A DNA stretch of 64,000 nucleotides from contig NZ_JBHTAA010000005.1 in the NCBI RefSeq assembly GCF_042663225.1, positions 1,550,001-1,614,000 of the forward strand. Reading direction: 5' to 3'. The notes under the pieces are model-generated. The model was not told the DNA's origin. It saw nothing but the letters and a program-made list of their open reading frames with translations, and made no database searches. The stretch is from Haloferax namakaokahaiae. GTDB taxonomy: Archaea; Halobacteriota; Halobacteria; Halobacteriales; Haloferacaceae. Made by a program: the position numbers and the translations under genes. Below, piece by piece: positions 60,431 through 64,000 of this stretch (the stretch's first letter is position 1; every line of letters starts with the position of its first letter).

Positions 60431-61305
60431 ACGTTGGACTCCTGTACTCCCGGATTCGCCGCGACGAGAAGCTCCTGCTCTCGGAGCTACGCGACCGCGG
60501 CCACGAGGTGACGAAAATCGATGTCCGCAAAGAACAGTTCGACCTCACCGAGGCCCCGGCCGTGTTCGACGACGTGGACATCGTCGTTGACCGCTGTCTG
60601 GCGACGAGCAGGAGCCTCTACATCACGCGCTTCCTGCAGTCCTACGACGTCCCGGTCGTCAACTCGCACGAGACCGCCGCGATTTGCGCCGACAAGGCGC
60701 AGAACAGCCTCGCACTCGCTGACGCGGGCGTGCCCACGCCGAACACGAAAGTGGCGTTCACTATCGACTCGGCGATGGAGATTGTCGAAGAGTTCGGCTA
60801 CCCCTGTGTCCTCAAGCCCGTCGTCGGGTCGTGGGGACGCCTGATGGCAAAGATCGACTCCGAGGCCGCCGCCGAGGCCATCCTCGAACACAAGGCGACG
60901 CTCGGAAGCTACGAACACAAGGTGTTCTACATCCAGGAGTTCGTCGAGAAGCCGGGTCGTGACATTCGCGTCCTCGCCGTCGATGGCGAACCCATCGCCG
61001 CGATGACCCGCAGTTCCGACCATTGGCTGACGAACGCCGCGAAGGGTGCCGACTCCTCGGCGTTCGAACTCGACGACCGCGCAAAGGAACTCGTGAAACA
61101 GGCGTCCGACGCCGTTGGCGGCGGACTGCTCGGTATCGACCTCATGGAGACCGGAGCAGACGGTTACACGGTCCACGAGGTCAACCACACCGTCGAGTTC
61201 AAGGCGCTCAACGAGGCCACCGACGTGGACGTTCCCGCGAAGGTCGTCGATTGGCTCGAAGCGAAAGTCGAGAGCGAGAAGCAAGTCGCCGAGGCGTCTG
61301 CATGA
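60427..61305 (+). CDS. argX: LysW-dependent glutamate ligase (ArgX/LysX family)
   Basis: A 292-residue ATP-grasp ligase that joins glutamate (arginine branch) or aminoadipate (lysine branch) to the LysW C terminus. Visible are KPVVGSWGRLMAKID (about 138-152), QEFVEKPGRDIRVLAVDGEP and the metal-binding VNHTVEFKALNEATDV at the end. With argGH and argCBD around it, glutamate and arginine are the likely substrates, so I use argX. The GTG at 60427 is preferred; another GTG at 60418 is possible. It overlaps argC by 4 bases (ATGA). Confidence 0.9.
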   Translation: MNVGLLYSRIRRDEKLLLSELRDRGHEVTKIDVRKEQFDLTEAPAVFDDVDIVVDRCLATSRSLYITRFLQSYDVPVVNSHETAAICADKAQNSLALADAGVPTPNTKVAFTIDSAMEIVEEFGYPCVLKPVVGSWGRLMAKIDSEAAAEAILEHKATLGSYEHKVFYIQEFVEKPGRDIRVLAVDGEPIAAMTRSSDHWLTNAAKGADSSAFELDDRAKELVKQASDAVGGGLLGIDLMETGADGYTVHEVNHTVEFKALNEATDVDVPAKVVDWLEAKVESEKQVAEASA

Positions 61306-62345
61306 GCGAGCAACTCACCGCGGGCGTCGTCGGCGGTTCCGGCTTCACGGGCGGCGAACTCCTTCGCCTCCTCGATGGCCACCCGAACTTCGACATCGTG
61401 CAGGCGACGAGTCGCTCCTACGAGCGCAAGACCGTCGGCAACGTCCACCCCAACCTCCGTCACCTCGACCTTCGCTTTAGCGACCCCGAAGACCTCGAAT
61501 CGGTCGATGTGCTGTTCACGGCGACGCCCCACGGCGTCTCGATGGAGCACATCGACGACTTTCAGGACGCAGCGGACACGGTCGTAGACCTCTCGGCCGA
61601 CTTCCGCCTCTCCGAAGAGGCGCAGTACGACGAGTGGTACGACGGCCACATTTGTCCAGAGTACCTCGAAAAATCGGAGTACGCACTCCCCGAACTCAAC
61701 CGCGAGAACCTCCCCGGTGCGGACCTCATCGCCGCCGGCGGCTGTAACGCGACGGCGACGATTCTCGGGCTCAAGCCCCTCTTCGACGCCGGCATCCTCG
61801 ACGGCGACGAACAGGTCGTCGTGGACGTGAAAGTCGGTTCCTCCGAGGGCGGCGCGAGCGCGAGCAAGGCCTCGACCCACGCCGAGCGCTCCGGCATCGT
61901 GCGCCCGTACGCACCGACGGGCCACCGCCACGAAGCCGAGATTCAGGAGTACCTCGGTCTCTCCGTCTCCTTTACCGTCCACGCCGTGGACATGGTTCGC
62001 GGCGCGGCCGCGACGTGTCACGTCTTTCCTAACTCGCCAGTCTCGAAAGGCGACATGTGGAAGGCGTACAAAGGAAGCTACGGCGACGAACCCTTCATGC
62101 GCACCGTCGCGGGCGGCGGCGGCGTCTACCGCTACCCCGAACCGAAGGCCGTCGCCGGCACCAACTTCGGCGAAGTCGGCTTCGAAATCGACCCCTCGAA
62201 CCGCCGCCTCGTCGTCTTCTCGGCCATCGACAACATGATGAAAGGCTCCGCCGGGCAGGCCATCCACGCCGCGAACATCGCGCTCGGGCTGGACGAGACT
62301 GCCGGGTTGGAATTCACGGGCTTCCACCCCATCGGGTCGCCCTAA
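61302..62345 (+). CDS. argC: N-acetyl/LysW-gamma-glutamyl-phosphate reductase
   Basis: A 347-residue NADPH-dependent reductase. Rossmann motif GVVGGSGFTGGELLRLL lies at 8-24; the catalytic Cys is C148 in AAGGCNATATILGL. The C-terminal GTNFGEVGFEIDPSNRRLVV is conserved. It reduces the gamma-phosphate of LysW-bound glutamate to the semialdehyde. The start at 61302 overlaps argX by 4 bases; the frame upstream is only a shadow of argX. argB starts 19 bp after its stop. Confidence 0.94.
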   Translation: MSEQLTAGVVGGSGFTGGELLRLLDGHPNFDIVQATSRSYERKTVGNVHPNLRHLDLRFSDPEDLESVDVLFTATPHGVSMEHIDDFQDAADTVVDLSADFRLSEEAQYDEWYDGHICPEYLEKSEYALPELNRENLPGADLIAAGGCNATATILGLKPLFDAGILDGDEQVVVDVKVGSSEGGASASKASTHAERSGIVRPYAPTGHRHEAEIQEYLGLSVSFTVHAVDMVRGAAATCHVFPNSPVSKGDMWKAYKGSYGDEPFMRTVAGGGGVYRYPEPKAVAGTNFGEVGFEIDPSNRRLVVFSAIDNMMKGSAGQAIHAANIALGLDETAGLEFTGFHPIGSP

Positions 62346-62364
62346 CTGTCCCCCAGACTGACCA

Positions 62365-63297
62365 ATGACTGAATACACACGCACGGAACTGCTCGCAGCA
62401 CACGAACAGCTCATCGACAACGACGTGAACTTGCTAGCTGATGGTGGTTCAGAGCCGCCGGTCGTCGTCAAAATCGGCGGCGCGAAAGCGGTTGACCCCG
62501 AGGGCGCGGTCCAAGACGTGGCCCACCTCGTCGCCAACGGCACCGACGTCGTCGTCGTCCACGGCGGTTCGACAGCAGTAGACGAGACGCTCGAAGAACT
62601 CGGCGAGGAACCGACCTACGTCGAGTCGCCCTCCGGCGTCACCGGCCGCTTCACCGACGAGCGCACCATGGAGGTGTTCTCGATGGTGATGCCCGGCAAA
62701 CTCAACACGGACCTGACGGCGCTGTTCCGCGAGGCGGGCGTCGATGCGCTCGGTCTCTCGGGCGTCGATGGCGGCCTCCTCACCGGGCCGCGCAAATCGG
62801 CGGTTCGCGTGGTCGAGAACGGCAAGAAGAAAATCAAGCGCGGCGACCACTCTGGGAAGATTACGAGCGTCAACGCGACGCTCCTCCAGACGCTCCTCGA
62901 CGGCGGCTATACGCCCATCGTCACGGTTCCGATGCTCGCCGACGACGGTGTTCCCGTGAACGCCGACGCCGACCGTGCGGCCGCCGCAGTCGCGGGTGCA
63001 CTCGGCGCGAGACTCGTCGTCCTCACCGACGTGAAAGGCGTCTACGCCGACCCCGACGACGAATCGACGCTCATCGAGAACGCCGACACGCCCGAGGCGT
63101 TCTCGAACCTCGAATCGGCCGCGGAAGGCTTCATGACGAAGAAAGTCATGGCCGCGAAGGAAGCACTCTCTGGCGGGGCCGCCGAGGTCATCGTCTCCGA
63201 CGCGAACGTGAACGACCCCATCGTGACCGCGCTGAACGGCGGCGGCACGCACGTGACGCCCGGGGCGCTCGTGGAGAAAACGGAGGCAGACCAATGA
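62365..63297 (+). CDS. argB: Acetylglutamate/LysW-glutamate kinase
   Basis: A 310-residue amino acid kinase. The nucleotide loop KIGGAKAVDPEG lies at about 32-43, and the substrate GGSTAVDETLEEL segment follows near 66. The late LVVLTDVKGVYADPDDES fits the family. It phosphorylates the gamma-carboxyl of LysW-bound glutamate. The N-terminal 30 residues (MTEYTRTELLAAHEQLIDND) are a short extension compared with acetylglutamate kinases. It overlaps argD by 4 bases (ATGA). Confidence 0.92.
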   Translation: MTEYTRTELLAAHEQLIDNDVNLLADGGSEPPVVVKIGGAKAVDPEGAVQDVAHLVANGTDVVVVHGGSTAVDETLEELGEEPTYVESPSGVTGRFTDERTMEVFSMVMPGKLNTDLTALFREAGVDALGLSGVDGGLLTGPRKSAVRVVENGKKKIKRGDHSGKITSVNATLLQTLLDGGYTPIVTVPMLADDGVPVNADADRAAAAVAGALGARLVVLTDVKGVYADPDDESTLIENADTPEAFSNLESAAEGFMTKKVMAAKEALSGGAAEVIVSDANVNDPIVTALNGGGTHVTPGALVEKTEADQ

Positions 63298-64000
63298 CTG
63301 GGGAAGGATTCGTCTTCTCCGAGAAGCCCATCACAATCGAATCCGGTGAGGGCGCATACCTCTACAGCGACGACGGGACCGAATACCTCGACTTCGGCGC
63401 GAACTACGCCGTCGCCGCGTTGGGTCACTCTCACCCGGCCGTCGTCTCCGCAGTTCAGGAGCAGGCCGCGAAGCTGACCTACGTGCAGGCGTCCTATCCC
63501 GTCGATGTTCGCACCGAGTTGTACGAAAAGCTCGGCGCGCTCGCCCCCGGCGACCTCTCGAAGGTGTGGCTCTGTAACTCCGGAACCGAAGCCAACGAGA
63601 CTGCACTGAAGTTCGCTCGCTCGGCGACCGGTCGCCAGAAGATTATCGCCACCAAGCGCGCCTTCCACGGCCGCACGCTGGGGTCGCTCGCGCTCACGTG
63701 GAAACAGAAGTACAAGAAGCCCTACGAGCCGGTCGCTGGCGGCGTCGAGTTCGTCAGCTACGGCGACGAAGAAGAGTTGGCCGAGGCAATCGACGACGAG
63801 ACGGCCGCCGTATTTTTAGAGCCGATTCAGGGCGAAGGCGGCATCAATCCCGCTACCGCGGAGTACCTCCAGACCGCCCGCGACCTGACCGAAGACGCCG
63901 GTGCCGCGCTCGTCTTCGACGAGATTCAGACCGGTCTCGGACGCACGGGCGAACTCTGGGCGTGCGAACACTCGGGCGTCGTCCCCGACATCCTCACGAG
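63294..64000 (+). CDS. argD: Acetylornithine/LysW-lysine aminotransferase, N-terminal part
   Basis: The first 235 codons of a class III aminotransferase, cut by the window end. Visible are SGEGAYLYSDDGTEYLDFGA near the start, VWLCNSGTEANETALKFAR near 91-109 and LVFDEIQTGLGRTGELWACE near 206-225. The PLP lysine lies beyond the window. It transfers an amino group to the LysW-bound semialdehyde. Overlap with argB by 4 bases shows it belongs to the lysW operon, which likely continues with argE/lysK and argF. Confidence 0.93.
   Translation, partial: MTGEGFVFSEKPITIESGEGAYLYSDDGTEYLDFGANYAVAALGHSHPAVVSAVQEQAAKLTYVQASYPVDVRTELYEKLGALAPGDLSKVWLCNSGTEANETALKFARSATGRQKIIATKRAFHGRTLGSLALTWKQKYKKPYEPVAGGVEFVSYGDEEELAEAIDDETAAVFLEPIQGEGGINPATAEYLQTARDLTEDAGAALVFDEIQTGLGRTGELWACEHSGVVPDILT

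Noticed and set aside
1..64000. tRNA or rRNA genes
   Set aside because: I read the gaps for T-loop (GGTTCGAATCC-like) and rRNA signatures and found none; short tRNA-like bits inside CDSs were coincidental.

Overview
The window is a chromosomal segment from a halophilic archaeon of the Haloferacaceae, most like Haloferax. The DNA is GC-rich and proteins are strongly acidic. Many genes look leaderless, with a TATA-like box about 25-32 bases before the start codon. RadA, archaeal NMD3, PolD large subunit and LysW-carrier arginine genes fix the domain. Gene order (radA, pspAB-htpX ... amt-glnK ... hem ... polC ... dpp ... glyS ... arg) matches what I remember of the oriC-proximal region of Haloferax volcanii; I could not check this by search. 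I saw no rRNA, tRNA, CRISPR array, insertion sequence or replication origin. The only mobile element is an intein in polC.

Layout. 1-13.4 kb: radA 5' end, htpX-pspAB, an epimerase, a phosphoribosyltransferase, NMD3, an XPD/Rad3-type helicase, a YkgJ cysteine-cluster protein, a PHP-domain protein, a DedA protein and several small haloarchaeal proteins of unknown role. 13.5-25.6 kb: tetrapyrrole genes (hemB; hemL; hemC-sumT-hemD) interrupted by two amt-glnK nitrogen pairs, then an MFS carrier. 25.6-37.2 kb: enoyl-CoA hydratase-like protein, DHH nuclease, PPK2, HxlR regulator with a divergent reductase, NifU-domain protein, sulfatase-like hydrolase, ketopantoate reductase, and a Kef-type antiporter fused to two USP domains. 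37.5-42.6 kb: polC with a 493-residue intein. 43.5-50.5 kb: a five-gene peptide/nickel-type ABC importer. 50.5-56.9 kb: membrane and CBS proteins, glyS, a dolichol-kinase-like protein and a KhtT/KhtU-like antiporter pair. 56.9-64 kb: arginine biosynthesis, argG-argH then lysW-argX-argC-argB-argD (cut by the window end).

How genes work together. Each amt-glnK pair couples an ammonium channel to its PII gate. The two pairs share a 17-bp upstream element about 200 bp before each amt, which suggests one nitrogen regulator. hemL, hemB, hemC, hemD and sumT carry glutamate semialdehyde to precorrin-2. The arg genes make arginine on the LysW carrier protein; this LysW has no cysteines.

Most notable for follow-up: an unannotated 25-codon ORF upstream of argG that holds six Arg codons, four of them consecutive CGA, with an internal 8-bp inverted repeat and a hairpin on its stop codon. 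This is the architecture of an attenuator leader peptide. Others are the intein with a Gly-Gln C terminus, the shared amt element, a 20-bp sequence found twice in intergenic DNA, and an apparent 5' frameshift in a CPBP protease gene.
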